A DNA stretch of 64,000 bases. Source: Anisodus tanguticus (Eukaryota; Streptophyta; Magnoliopsida; Solanales; Solanaceae). Shown piece by piece: positions 44,215 to 57,780 of the stretch. Made by a program: the position numbers and the translations under genes. Below the pieces are notes generated by a model that was not told the DNA's origin, made no database searches, and saw nothing but the letters and a program-made list of their open reading frames with translations. The stretch spans positions 49,035,062 through 49,099,061 of the forward strand of contig CM067545.1 in assembly GCA_034509755.1 (NCBI GenBank), in the 5' to 3' direction. Position 1 is the stretch's first letter, and the number at the start of each line of letters is the position of its first letter.

Positions 44215-45677
44215 TAGTAATTTTTACAGAAATTTTCGACCATTGTCCCAGACAATTGTTTAGTAAAGAGTTTAACTTATATTGAACATCAATCTTTTTT
44301 TCAAAAATGATTTTTACAACTGCTTTTGATTATACACTGGATTGATTTTTTAATTTTTCTTTTTTGAAGATGAGCTTCAAGTTTGAAAAAATAATTCTGA
44401 TACAAGTAAGCTTTTTTTTTTCCGCTCACAAAGCTTTTTCTTTTCAAGTAAAATGCATGTCCAAATACAACTTTAACTTCCAATATCCCTTTGTCAACTA
44501 TTTTTCAAATATCATATTTTTATGTACAAACACCTACTAAAAATTATACTGTCAGGAAAAGATATCTGAAAGTAGCTCAACATAACAAAAAAAAGTTGTA
44601 ATTTGAACAACTAAAATATGTTATTTGCTCATCTACCACAACAGGTAAATATGACATAATACTGTAAAAATTCTGTACACCATAAGTGTATACAAGTAAA
44701 AATAGAACAATTTCCCCCCTTGGTGTTTACAAATCTCCAATTTCTTCTCCTAATTCTCTGCAGAATTCCCAGTTTAAGTTTAGGGTATCCTTGTTGAAGC
44801 TGACCAATTCGACCATTTTTCTTGCAAGAGAACCATAGTTTAGGCTATTGTAGGAGTAAGGCAATGCAGATTTTATGAGTTGAAGTTATCTAGTGAACAA
44901 CCAAATACATATTTTATATTAAGTATTTTCCATATTTAATCCAATAAATCAAACATCTATAAGAAAAATATTATTCACCAAATGATTCTGTTATTATTTA
45001 ATCCTGATATTATAATACCGACATTATAATCTCGGTATTACTTGTTTGCAAAATACAAAATCCTAAACATATTTAATTTCCTACGACTTTGAATTGTTCT
45101 TCAACACAAATGACCCTAGTATTAATTCACTGATAACAAGAAGAGCAGTCCCCATTCCTTGTTTTTCATTCAATACAACCCCAGTAATTGCATATATGCA
45201 GTGCTAATAAAAAGAGAGAAATAAACAAAATAACAATAAAAAAACACACGGCTAGAGAGAGGGAAACATATCCCATGCCTCTTTTCCTGTTAAAAGTTTT
45301 TAACACACATTTCTCCTCTCCCAAAACATAAAATTGTAGAAACAAGAAGTGTACCAAAAAGAATACTCAAGAGGTTTAATCCCACACAACTTTAGATGGG
45401 TGCAACTCTCCTCTTGGAATGTGCAAACTCACTCAAATACCTTACATGGTTACATTCACAACTAGCTCTATGTTATTGCAAGTGTTCAATTTATGCTATA
45501 CACTGTTCAAAGTGACTGCCTGAAAATTCAAAAGCGGCCCAACCCAAAAGAATTTGACATATTCAATGAAAATTTCCTATTGAGAAGCCGCACACTAGTC
45601 CCTTCGGTGACTATTTACATACACACATTGCTTTGCAGGTTCGTTGTATTGAAACACAAATCGGATGTGGGTGTGGC
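44215..45677. other. Intergenic region between ARV1 and the FRA3-type gene (convergent)
   Basis: AT-rich. It contains part of what looks like another degenerate MITE (right end AAATGCATGTCCAAATACAA near 44453) and the 3' flank of the FRA3-type gene. The two genes converge here. No coding sequence is seen. Confidence 0.5.
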
Positions 45678-48600
45678 TCAACGTGGAGATATGCAAGGAC
45701 TGTTTAGATTTATTAGGTCGTCAACAACATCAAGGGAAAAGCCAAAATCAGAGCGGCGAAGGACATTTGGCTGTGAACGGTTAGAGTTGTTGGGGCCAAC
45801 CTCTGCTGGCAAAGGCTTGCTGGAAAAGCAGTGGCGTACACGGACACGGTGACATTTTCTTTCCGTTGAGAAGCAACCACGGACATTGATTGCTAATATA
45901 ACTTCCTTATCCTTGGCATCTTCACACCAAGAGTTTTGAGGAATCCCATCAACAAATTCCTCAAGTGTCTGGCGGTCTTCATGGTGAACTGAAATCTCAA
46001 CAGTTTGGTCAGGTGTAATGACGCCAGCTGCAGGATTAACCTGTTGAAGTTCAACCCAAATGCATAAGATTCTTAAAAAGCCAATATTTAGAGTGCAAAA
46101 TTTAGCTCATGAGAAACTGTAAATAGATCTTCTTTTAAGAATATACTAGAATAGCAGATTTTGAAGATACACTGGGACCCTAAACCCTTTCTCAAAACGG
46201 AACTTGGTGTTGGTCTAACCATATCTAAACCAGTAAACTGTAGTTCTTAATAAGTCATTTCACTCATTTACTACTAATTTCGTCTTCTCATTTAGATAAA
46301 AAAGATGTTCCACTGCGACATTTTCTTTACTTTCGTCTTCTGCAACACAGACAAATAGAAGGCTATGCATAAGTTCTTGAGCCGAGGGTCTTTCGAAAAC
46401 AGCTTCTCTCTCTCCACGAGGTAGGGTAAGGTCTGCGTACACTCTATCCTCTGAGACCACACCTCTGGGAGTACACTTTGGTATGTTGTTGTTGCATGTA
46501 TACTTAGTTCTTTGTGGTCTAGTTGGCTTTAAGGGAAAAAACCATGGTCCCAACCAAATAAGTTGCTAAGGGAGGCATACAGCTTCTGAGTTCAGATTTC
46601 TAAAATAGGCAAGTGCGGAAACTAAAATCATTGTTCATGAGAATGTTCACACTTCAGAGTGACTGAACTGGTTGTGACTTCCAATCTTCCAGGTCTTAAA
46701 AAAATTAGAAAAAGAAAAAAAGGAAGGGGGAGAAAGGAATCACTTAGGAAAGCCTCCCAAATAAAGAACATAGAACCCTCGCCATCAAGCCCCGGCACTA
46801 CAATGACAGAAAAGCTCCAATCCTCCAATTTAAGAAGTGGAAGTTACCTCAAGCCAACGAGGGAAGCCAAAAGAACCTCTTGGACGATAATCAAACACTT
46901 GCCCATCATCTTTAACAGTGGACTCGCCTTCACAAATTATGTCAAAAATAGCTTTGTTTTTCCTGCTCTTATTTGTAATGCGTAAGATGGATGCATCCGA
47001 GTTCTGGAGGATTATGTTATTTGTGCTGACTATTGATTCTGGAATTCTAGTCAGTTCCCGAAGCATAAGCACAACTTTCTCATTTGATCTAATGATTTCT
47101 CCATATTCTTGCCTTCTCACAGACTCATCCACTCTAGCAATCTCCACATTGAATATGCACCTAACAGGCTTGTGGTCACTATCTGTCACGTCCATACAAG
47201 CGTCATACCTATTAATGGAGAGGCTTTTAGAAGAGTAGGAACAGAGGAAACAGAAGTATTTATACCAAAAAAAAAAAAGAATAAAAAAGTGGGCAATGAT
47301 TGATAGAACATATGAAAAAAGAAAAAGTGGGGGGTTGAAAATTATTGAGAAGCGGATGGAGAAATTGAGGATGAAACACCAACTCCTGGTTTTACTCTTG
47401 TATAAAGAAAAAAAAAAGTCACAGAACCATTATATGGAAAACTTACTGCAGAACTGAGGATACAACAGGACAATCTAAGCTGCACGTGGAAGCTGAAGTA
47501 GAACGGCTATCACGATACAAAATTCTGTCACACCAGGCAGGAATCCGCTTCTTTTCACCAGAATCATACCCTTAAAATGAGACAATTATAACGACATCAA
47601 ACATTCAGAAGAGAGAAACACAGGGCGAGAGAGAGCATTTCCATCCTGTCAAAAAAATAAGAAAGAAGAGAGTATTACAACAGTTCACAGCAGAACTGAT
47701 AGCTACAGGTACCTGCTAAGCCAATTTGATGCCTCTCAAATTTGTATGTTGGAGGAAATCCGATGACACCTTCACGCATTCCTTGGAAAACATTCCCAGC
47801 TTCCATCTCTGTATGCAACTGGTCTCTCTCTCTAAGCCAATCAAAGCACCTTTGGGAAATAAAATCTCTTGCTTCATCATAAGAAATGCCATCAAGCCGA
47901 TAGTTCAAGTCACCAAGAAACACAACCATATCTGCCTCAGATAGCTCAGGCATTGCTTCTGCCGAGTTAAATGCACCCTGACAAGTATAATTCAATGTTC
48001 TTATTTTGTACCATTGAAATATACTTCTCCGAAGAAGGAAGCAAATATTTTAAGAAGACTATTAACAATTTAAGTAAGTACATACATTTGCACTGCGAAG
48101 CATTTGAATCGCAGATGAGAGGCCAGCTGCAACACAAAGGACCAATGGCAACCGATAACCATGAGCAACCCAGATTAAATACATAGAGCAGGCAAGCAAG
48201 CAAGCAAGCTGAGAATAAGTATGGCACCATACCAGCTGCAGCATTGAGAAAGTTTGATGGTCGACTAAAGATCATATTTCGATAAACATGGTCAAAATCA
48301 GCATTCCGGCGACCGACAGCTTCTAAATGTGCAGCAAAGTGACAGTTCAGAAAGCACACAGTACGATCGTACACTCTCATCCTCAATCCTACTGCTCCCT
48401 GTTTGGAGGACCTTAATCAAAATTAATATCACAAATACAGAGAATGGTATCTACTTGTCAAAAACAGCAAAAGAATAAATGAATGGATAGGGTCACAACA
48501 AAGATGTGCTTCAAGTATGTCCAACCATATTTTTTCAACGGACAATCAAGATTATGGTAGTATTACTAATGTTCATATGAAGAAACTTACAGTTAGAATA

Positions 48601-51600
48601 ATTGTATTCTGATAGAATTGTGCTCCTTTCTCTGGTGTATTAGAGAGCTGTAAAGGAATTTTTAGTGGTTTTTTTCTTTTTGGCACAAGCATGACTTTAG
48701 TCTGAATCCCTATGTTGCCCATTGTTTAAACGACAACACACCCACTGCAATCCCACACGTGGGATCTGGGGAGGGTAAAGTGTACGCAGACGTTAACACT
48801 ACCTTGAGAGGAACCATTGTTTAACATAATATTCCAAAAATCCAGGAAAAAATCATGCTTAAACCTACTCTATGACAAAATCCTAGGAATTGTTGTAGGG
48901 CGATTCCAAGTAAGAGAGAAGTTCTAGATTATTTTTTATGAAGAAGAGAAGTTCTAGACTATAATTTACCTAATTCTGTTCTTATGTATCTAAATACAGC
49001 TAGTCACCACCAAACAACTAATTTTCTCTTAACTTTCAGCATAATATTACTAGATCCATCAAATAACAGCAAAAAGGAGAACACAACTATACCTTGTTCC
49101 CAATGGCATTCCCGAAACCACAAGGTACTGCTGCAACATCAACATCGCCGACATAACGACTAATATTACTTCTGACCCTGAAGAATATTTTTGTTTTATC
49201 AGATATCAGACACGTATACAAATAGAGGCCCCAATTCATTTTTTTTTATTGATGAAGTTAGAGGCCCTTAAATCTAGCTAATAGATCGTTTATTCATCAA
49301 AAGGAAATTGCTTACATAGACAATTCAAAATGAACATGCAGACCCTAGTCTACATACAAAATAATCAGGAAAGTTGACTTTCACTAATTGGAGTACAAAT
49401 TGTGTTCCGCAACTGGAGGAAGGGGTGAGTTAGGGTTAAATGGTTTATCTTTTTTCATACAATGAAAACTCGTGAATTTAGTCGAAAGAGAAGATCCAAA
49501 GAAAAGTCACCAGTACAAACATATTGCTTATTGAGGTGGGTGTTGACCAAAAAAAATCTAGATGTCGGTATCTAAAGATTGTAAACTTCACAAATTGCCA
49601 GCCATATATTGAACTCACATTTCATCTCAAGTCATGTAAAACCTAATGTGAGTCCTCAGAAGCAGAACACTAAGAAACCAATAGTATGAGCCGACAACAT
49701 CAAATGCTAAATACCAAAGTTACCCAAGCCTTGTGTACAGGATCCATAAGCAATACCTACCAGACAGAAATAACGAGGCCTGCCAACTGCCTGAAGCCAA
49801 AACGGATAAAAGTCGATCCTTCATCCAAGGTTTTTCCAATCATTTCCAACCACCATTGACCAGCAGAACTTCCTTCAAGACCTACCTGCATCTAAAATAT
49901 GCTTTGGAGAGTTAAATCTTTTTGTCTCTTTTAGTATTTCTGAAAGATTCTAGTATAAAAAAGAATGTAAACCATAGGAACGGAAACCAGGATGGACAGA
50001 AAGACGTAACCCACAGCTAAATAGGAAGATGCAAGTCTAGATCACATTATCTTTATCGTGCAAAGGCTCTTTGAATTTAACTGGCGCCTTAATTAGAATT
50101 AAAAGTGATTTGCAACAAAAAGACACAATGATGATATAAAGAAGTAATGTTTTGTATCTACTGATCAGGACAGAGTGGCCTATTTCCTGTATTTGTGCCT
50201 TTTCTTTCCAGATAAGTACAAGCCCCAGCTTTTCTATTTATGCCATTTCTGTAGTTGGTATATTGAGAATTATCTTTCACGGACTAAAGCGACTGAGAAA
50301 AAGAACAGAGGGAAAACAGTATGTTCAAGTCGATCATAAAACCATTCTAGTGATAAGTTTCTCACAGATAATATTTTGACCATTCTTAGGGTCAATGAAA
50401 TTTTAGGAGAAAGAATAACAACAAGAACATACCCAGTGTAATCCCACAAGTCGGGACTGGGGAGGGTAGGATGTACACTGACCTTATCTCTACCTTTGTG
50501 GGGGTAGAGAGGTTGTTTCCGATAGAGGGCTCAAGAGAAAAAGAAAGAATTTAACATTTTTTTAAAAACCAACATAACCTAGAGTGTTCCAAGGCATGAA
50601 TTAGCATGCCTTTAGACTTTGGCATCTGTAGAAGGTTCCCATATTCTACATTGAATATATAGAAGCACACACACATATTTATAAAAGCAGATTAGCTAAT
50701 AAGAAATGATTTTTTCTATAGCAACTTATTTCTATCCTGTCTAGCAACCAATCAAATATACCAGTACTTTGCCCTTGGCTTCATTCAGCACACAAAGTTG
50801 TCTCCGAAAAGAGAGGTTTGGTGGTCCTTAGAAAATGAGCCACTACTTGGTGCTTGGATGCAATAACAAAAAGAGATACTTTTGGGCATTAGAAGCACTT
50901 TTAGTGTGACTAGAACTTTGAGGACTCTTCTCCTTCACTTAGTGACTGGCCAATTAAAAAATTCTTCCTCTCATTTACAAGGGGTCTTACCACTTTATAT
51001 CTTAGTCGAATAACTATCTAGAAATTTCTGAGACAAGAAAGCAACACCGGTCTAGAGACCGAAGAGAGGACAGATGGGGTGGGGAGAAAAGGGGGAAGGG
51101 ACGAATCTTACTGATTCTTTAGCAGCAGACATTGCAAGAAAACCAGCACCCATGTCCACCTCCTGCAAGCCAACAACAACAATGCCAACATCTGCTGCTG
51201 CAGAACCTAGCCATGATATAAGTGAATCAGGAGAAGCTTTTCCTTGTCCGACATTCCATGTACCAGCCAATATTTTTAAATTCTCTAGCCTAGTATACAA
51301 AAATTCCTTGCTAGCTAACTCTGAACGCAAAATACTATCCACTGGCGCAGGAGATATCACATTCCAACCTCGTATACCACCATGATTAGCCAAAGTGAAA
51401 ACATAACCTCCACCCACAGACAAATCTATTACAGGGCTACTATGAGCCATCCATCCTCCAAGTAGATTACCATTAAGATCCAGTACCTGCATATAGCCAC
51501 TAGCATAACCTACCCAAATCCGTGACCCATATGTGCATAAGCATTGAACAGAGAATGCGTGATACTGGAAATCTTGCAAACGATTGCCATTTCTATCCCA

Positions 51601-54600
51601 TTGGACAAGTAATCCATTTGCACATCCACTCCATATCATTCCATCGACTGTAATGATCAATGCTTCACTTCTCCGATTATCTTCTCCATATCCTCCTTTT
51701 GCTGCAACCCTACGAACAGCATCAGCTGCTCCTAAGATAGCATTGCGTGAACGCTGAAAGAAGCTGATAGAACTTTGAGACTTCTCCTTCTTTGAATTGG
51801 ACACTGTTTTCAATCTCATTTCATCTTCAACTACAGGATCCTGTGCTGCTAATATATTTTCGACCTGACCATCTGTGTTAAAGATTTTCAGTAACTCTCT
51901 CGTCTGTGCATCCCTGCAAGGCAAAAGCAATTAACAAGAAACAATCAACATAATCAGAACCAGATGACCTGAATAATCAGATTTCGTTCCAAACACCCAC
52001 AAAATCTAGCAGTGCAAAACCTTAGACATGCAAATATAATCTTGCAGATGCATTAAAAGTTTAAATATATACTCCCCCCGTCCCGATTTATGTGACACTC
52101 TTTCCTTTTTTTGTCAGTCCCAAAAGGAATGACATGTTTCTATATTTAGTAACAATTCAACTTCAAATTTACCTTTTTACCCTTAATAAAATGATTTCTA
52201 GCCAAAATTTCTATGATTTGTTTTAATCACAAGTTTCAAAAGTCTTATATTTCTTAAACTTCGTGCCCAGTCAAACACTCTCATATAAAATGGGACGTAG
52301 GGAGTATTATTTTTTTTAAACTAAGGAAACAATGTGGCAGAAATTCAAGACTAGCACACATCCATCTTCAATTAAAGACACACCTTTGTGAGTGTATTGA
52401 TGAATGACTGAGGATTTATAGAACTTTAAGGTGCAGTAATCATAACATTGTTACCCTTGTTCGTTGTAACATTAAGTGGTTCAAATATAAATGGTGTCAA
52501 CGATGCAAAAGCTACCAAAACAACAAAGAACTTTGTTTGTAAAATGATTCCGAAGGTACTCACCAAAGTGCAAATGACACATAACCGGCAGCCCAAACTT
52601 TTGCTCCAGAGTGATCAGACAGCATATATTTGACATCAACAGAAAATATGCTATTGCATGTTCCATTATGCATAACTTGGCTCCTTAGATCCACATATGA
52701 CCTCTCTATCGACAAAGCAGCCATGTGCCTTTCCTCATTTATCAGAGAAATCGATTTCTCAATTCCTTCCCACGGCCAGATCTTGATGGAACCACCCTCA
52801 GATCCAGACCACAGATCGCCTAAATAAAATTGCTCATCAGACAGAATTAAGCACGCCCGTTGTTTTATTTATAAAGATACGTAAAAGTAAGCACAGACTC
52901 TTTGAGTTACTCCCACTAACATTGCCTTTCGTTTATCGTAAAACAAGCTCCCAGTTTTAAATGGAACTAATTTTACTCATCAAGAAGAACATGGAGAATA
53001 AGAAGGCCACCTTGAATATCGATGCATCACACTGCTTGTCAAGAGTGAAAGACAGATCCATCTAAACGCTATTTCTGGTAGTAGAAAAAAGGCAGCAATC
53101 TCAGAGGCACCTTTTTTTCTTTCTAGTAGCCTTTTCTGTGTGGAACACTTTCAATAAATTTACAACCATCATGGTAGCAAGTTGTTTTCTTGGCTACATT
53201 GAACTGCTTACTTGAGGAAGGAGCACGGCCATTGAACTGGGCAACACGGGGTATAGCTAAAGTTTCTTTCTCTCTTGCACGGGATATAAATTCTCCAACA
53301 CCGTTGCACTGCAACATGACTAACAACCCTCCTAATCCTATTTCATCATATATACAATAGCATCTTAATGCCTACGCCATCAAGCTTATCTTTTTTTTCT
53401 TGGCAAGTAAAAAATGGATTGGGAAAATCAACCTTATCTTAATCCCCTAATCCATTTTTTGGGGGTCAGTAATCCCCTAATCCTCCCCGCAAACCACAAG
53501 AAATGCCCCTAAAGCTTATCAAAAGGATGAAGATTCTAAAATTCGGGCTAGACATTGAATTGCTGAAGTGATTTGGCAAATTATTCAGATAGGTAGTGCC
53601 CTTTACAATTTAACAGTTGCAGCTAACTGAATATGTAAACACACTTTGACCTCCAAAAATAGTGCAATTACATTTTTGTTCAATGAAAAAATTATGTGTG
53701 ACCTTTTATCCTAGGCTTAAATATGTGTGATCTTTATCCCAGGATTTGTCTAACCTACTGCCTATTTGCTAATGTAATCGCAGAAGAAAATGAGCACAAA
53801 GCCACAAACTTTCTTAACAGCTCGTATAAGATGATCAAGCACATTCCAAGGCTTACACTACTAAATTTAGTATTTAAAGCGCCAAAATGCAAAACTACTT
53901 GCATCTTACACAACACAAACAATGCACACTTGATGCAATTACACAGAAAGTTATGCGAAAGACTCAAACTTTACCATAGGAAGTCATGATCATGGAAAGA
54001 ACTTGACCGCGATGAGCCTGCCACGATAATGCTTCTTTCAAAGGAGCTCTTCCACAAAATTTCTCTCTGCTGCTAATCTCACTATCCATCTTCCAACACC
54101 TAATTCTACCATCTTTATGTCCACTCCATATCAACCTATTCCCAGCATCTTCAACAAGGCACAATGTAGGTGAAATCCTAACAGACTCCAAACAAGGTGC
54201 AGCATCCTCTTCTTCTTCTTCTTGAGCAACCTCATACATATCCGATTTCAAATTCCATACCCGAACTCCACACTCCGACCCGGCCCATAACTGAGATCCA
54301 TCATCAATACACAATACATTCCTCAAAAATCGCCCAATTTGCCTTTCTCTTAACGGATGTGGCCGTAAATCCAACGACGGCGGTCGATCAGGATGCACCG
54401 CGCCACGTACCGGTAACTTGAAAATGCCGGTACCACCACCTTTACCTATAAATTCAGGTAAACACTGAAACTGACCTTTATCATTACTGTTACTAGATGT
54501 TTCCGAAGAAATCTTACGGTCAAGAAATTGAATCATATTATCAAGTCGTTTCCGAACGACGCAGTTTTTACCTGAACCGGAGCTGAACTCCTCGTCATCG

Positions 54601-54836
54601 GAAGATGAAGAGCCGTAGAACCGGTCGAATAACTTCGGAGTTCGCTCCGTTTCGTCTAAGCTAAATTTACGGACGGAATTGCCGAGTCTATTGACTTCGC
54701 CGGTGCCGGCGCCGTCGTCGGAATCGGAGTTGAAAGTGAATTTGTCGCTGTAACAGTGGAAATTCCGGCGGCCGGAGGTGTTGGAAGTAGAAGCGAGAAG
54801 ATCTCCGTCGTCGTCATCGGCGATTCGAGAATCCAT
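45678..54836 (-). CDS. FRA3: FRA3-type inositol polyphosphate 5-phosphatase with WD40 region
   Basis: Eleven exons, minus strand: 54836-53975, 52819-52564, 51913-51112, 49885-49761, 49177-49093, 48398-48233, 48126-48086, 47977-47713, 47570-47447, 47208-46848 and 46040-45678. The phases sum to 3450 nt (1149 aa). Residues 1-150 are acidic/Ser-rich. A WD40-like region follows (LWAGSECGVRVWNL, LIWSGHKDGRIRCWKMD, DLWSGSEGGSIKIWPWE, MIWSGCANGLLVQWD). Then comes the 5-phosphatase domain: LAGTWNVGQGKASPDS, VVGLQEVDMGAGF, NCHFAAHLEAVGRRN, the GDLNYRLDGISYDEARDF motif, PAWCDRILY and TDSDHKPVRC. All signature motifs are intact. Family members dephosphorylate PtdIns(4,5)P2 and Ins(1,4,5)P3-type substrates; Arabidopsis FRA3 affects actin and fibre wall thickening. 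Introns carry one MITE and three retroposon tails. Confidence 0.96.
46376..46497 (+). mobile_element. (TTG)-family retroposon tail in FRA3 intron 10
   Basis: GAGCCGAGGGTCTTTCGAAA, CTCTCTCTCCACGAGG, AAGGTCTGCGTACACTC and GTATGTTGTTGTTG form the standard 3' module, antisense to the gene. The head with A/B boxes is absent. Confidence 0.82.
48722..48822 (-). mobile_element. (TTG)-family retroposon tail in FRA3 intron 5
   Basis: The minus strand reads CCTCTCAAGGTAGTGTTAAC, GTCTGCGTACACTTTACCC and CCCAGATCCCACGTGTGGG, ending near TGTTGTCG. It is sense with the gene, diverged and 5'-truncated. Confidence 0.78.
50420..50545 (-). mobile_element. (TTG)-family retroposon tail in FRA3 intron 3
   Basis: The minus strand reads CTTGAGCCCTCTATCGGAAA, CAACCTCTCTACCCCC, GAGATAAGGTCAGTGTACAT, CCTACCCTCCCC and GGGTATGTTCTTGTTGTT. 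It is sense with the gene. Confidence 0.82.
52072..52304. mobile_element. Stowaway-type MITE in FRA3 intron 2
   Basis: Ends CTCCCCCCGTCCCGATTTAT and ATAAAATGGGACGTAGGGAG are complementary and flanked by TA. The interior includes AGTCCCAAAAGGAATGACAT and the CTTCGTGCCCAGTCAAACA word common in Solanaceae MITEs. Confidence 0.92.
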
Positions 54837-55276
54837 GAAGATAATTTGCGAAAATCTAGAGAATTTTGGGGGTTTTGGACATAATAGCGAAGATAGTGGG
54901 TTACATTACAAAGAGAAAAAACGTTGAATTCCTGTTATTCTTTTTCTTTCTTCTTTTTGTTATTCTCTATTTTATTATTATATATTATACTATGCTTTAG
55001 TTCTTTAATTGTTTTAATTTTTATCTGTAAAAAAACAAAAGTTTTAAGTTACCTATATTATCTTTCTAGGCCTCAGCATAACAAATTATTATTATTATTA
55101 TTATTATTATTATTTTAGGGAAAAGGACATGGTGCGGCCACCATCAAAGGAAAAGGGGTCCAAAAAGACTCAACTTTAAGTAAATGACCAAAAATAGCCC
55201 TTAGACGCAAAATAAAAACAAGTTTAGCGAAACCCTATTTTCTCACTTTCTTCTCTTTCTTTTCCTTCTCACTAGA
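54837..55276 (-). promoter_or_regulatory. 5' region of the FRA3-type gene
   Basis: This is the upstream flank of the FRA3-type ATG. It is AT-rich with TATATATTAT stretches near 54975-54990 on either strand, so a TATA position cannot be chosen safely. A (TTA)n microsatellite lies at 55085-55117. A solo LTR begins 440 bp upstream of the ATG and may supply or displace distal promoter sequence. Confidence 0.45.
55085..55117. repeat. (TTA)n microsatellite
   Basis: About eleven perfect ATT/TTA triplets lie roughly 250 bp upstream of the FRA3-type start codon. They are likely length-variable. Confidence 0.92.
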
Positions 55277-57122
55277 TGTCACGTCCTGAACCCTGACCTG
55301 GACGGAATACGACATCCGGTGTCAAGCGGCATGTGACCGAGCGAACCACATGACTTGCTTATCAGCATAGGCATCAAAACATGTTAAAGAAATGATTTAA
55401 AACATGTAAAGCATGGTATTGAAATAACAATCTGAAAATATAATAGCGGAATCATCCGAGTAAAACATGATAAGTCTAAAAACACTGCTGACATGATACT
55501 GGACTAGTCTACGAAACCTCTAAAACATGAGTCTGCAAATTTATTTACCAGGACAAGGCCCCGTCATACCTCTGCTAATAAAATATAATCATAAAATAAC
55601 TAAACTGGCATCCCGAATGAGATGGGGCTCACCGAAACAGTTGATATTGAATCAGTCATACTGAGCAGATCCGTATCCCTGAAACTCAGCACCTGCACCG
55701 TGAAGTGCAGGTCCCATGCAAAAGGACGTTAGTACATTTGAATTGTATTGTATGTAAATCAATTGAAAGAACAAGAGGCACATGATATATTAGGAACATG
55801 AAACTGAACATGAACATGAATATATAATAACATGTGTAAATATGTAAAACTGTATATCTGTATATCTTATATGGGAGAGCATTAACGAAACCGACATGAA
55901 CCACCACGAGTGAACGTGGAGTCTGATCTCTTCCTGATCAGCTAAGTCATCTCATACTTTGACGGAGTACGAGACATGAACATGAACATGACTTATTCAA
56001 TAATCCACGAGGGGTAATAAGAAGGTATCATTTCGTCCTCTGGCAGAACGACCATTATCCTACATTGGCATATGTAGTTTCAGACTATCTCAGCCTTCTC
56101 GGTAATCTGTGCAACTCCCAAAACATGTACTTGAAATTAATTGGCTTGAAAATCCATGAATTTCATTAAATAACTTAAAATCATAACTTGTAAATTTTAT
56201 AATTTAGCATGTGAATAATACATAATATAAATTGTATAAATCATGAGAAACATATATGACTTCATGAGATTGAGTGATAATAATCATAACTTACGTTTAA
56301 AAACTCATGAAAATCAAGACATGGGTTCATGGATTACTGACGGGTTCATGACAGTCATAATATCATATCATGAATGTAAGTAACGAAGCCAAGACATAAC
56401 ATGGAATATAATTATACACGTATAGAAGGATTATCATGAACTTGGATAAAACCCTAGGTTATGAAAATTCATGGTTTCATGGATAACTGTGGCGTGGGAA
56501 AGAATAATGACGTTCCCACATGTAGATAGAAGCTCTACATACCTTAATCGCTCCAAAACTTGTCTTAAAAATCTGAATTTAGAAGAAGGAAGCAAAAACT
56601 TGAACTTTAATTCCTTGAGTTGGGTTTTCTTGAAATCCTAGGTTAGAAATAGTGAATTCTGGTTAGGAATTGATTGTAATCGATTATAATTGCATGGAAA
56701 TACATAGAAAAGACTTGCCCTGGTGTAGGAGATGGTTGGAAAGAGAGAACCGTCGTTCTAAGGCTTGGGAATTGTGAAAACTGTGAAATGTGGAGTTTGG
56801 AGACGGTGAACATTGACGGGCCATCAATAATTTGACGGTTCATACAATTGACCAACAGGTCGTAAATTTCAACAGTGAAATTGACGATTTCGCTTTGACG
56901 GGCCGTAAAATATTTTACTATCCTTATAATTTACAGTCTGACCGTCAATTTCACAATTGACGGTTCGTTTGACGGGCCATAAAATATTTTACGGTCCGTA
57001 TAATCTGCCTTCAAATTTCATTTGCAGAACTGAACCTGGTTTTTCAACTTAAACTCCACATTTTGATTTTCTACGCTCGTGTATCATGAACAAGGTTTAG
57101 TTTGAAGGTACGATGTGTTATA
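55277..57122 (-). mobile_element. Solo LTR (probably Ty3-gypsy) with 5-bp target duplication
   Basis: The plus strand runs TGTCACGTCCTGAACCC to CGATGTGTTATA. Read on the minus strand it starts TATAACACATCGTACC, close to the TGTAACACCTCGTACC start I associate with Solanaceae gypsy LTRs, and ends GGACGTGACA. The direct repeat CTAGA flanks both ends (55272-55276 and 57123-57127). At 1846 bp with no internal coding it fits a solo LTR left by LTR-LTR recombination. The interval 56800-57000 has repeated dyads such as GACGGGCCGTAAAATATTTT followed by ACGGTCCGT. Confidence 0.85.
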
Positions 57123-57127
57123 CTAGA

Positions 57128-57780
57128 GGACCACCCAAGCTTCACGATGACTACCCCGCTGCCGCTCTTCTCCGTCAAGTTCCAATGCCGAGAGAATCGA
57201 CTTTTGTCCTTTGCAGCTACACCTTTTGTTTAGATATCTAATAATTTTAACAAGTTCTGTAGTATGTTTTAGTTGGTTCGTTCTTATACTCGTCTGTTGA
57301 TTTGTTGACCTTTTTGTTTTTCTTTTTTAGATGCATTAAACGAAGCAGTAGCCCTGTTCGGGACTTGTCTCTTCGGTTACCCATGCCTGTCAATTCTAAT
57401 CTCCTCATCGGCGGGAAGAATCCTACCTTGTAATTTCTGTAACTAGTTCAGAGACTAAGCTATTTTAAGGCAATGAATAGAATATAATAAATAATTATTT
57501 CGGAAAAGGTATATCCTCCTAGGTACGGGCTAATAGTTGTGCTCCTCAGACTAAGCTTTTGAAAATTTTCCTCTTCTCTCTTCTCTCTTCTTCCCACAAA
57601 TTTTCTTTCTTTGATAAGTTACATATGAAAACGTTGCCTGCTTATAAAGTAGCTGTTGAATCTTCATCCGTATTTTTTTTTTTATGATTATGAAATCATC
57701 AAATCTATGGTTGTTTGGTACAGATCTGGCCGGAAAAGTTTTTTCAGTAATCTCTATTTTTTCCGATAATCCTTGCATGC
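57128..57780. other. Intergenic DNA
   Basis: Mixed-composition sequence with a pyrimidine-rich patch (TTTCCTCTTCTCTCTTCTCT near 57568). No gene or repeat was recognised. Confidence 0.45.

Noticed and set aside
47967..48386. Single long FRA3 exon reading through 48233
   Set aside because: The read-through loses the GLSSAIQMLRSAN segment and frame. A GT donor after 48233 and the short exon 48126-48086 restore phase and family sequence.
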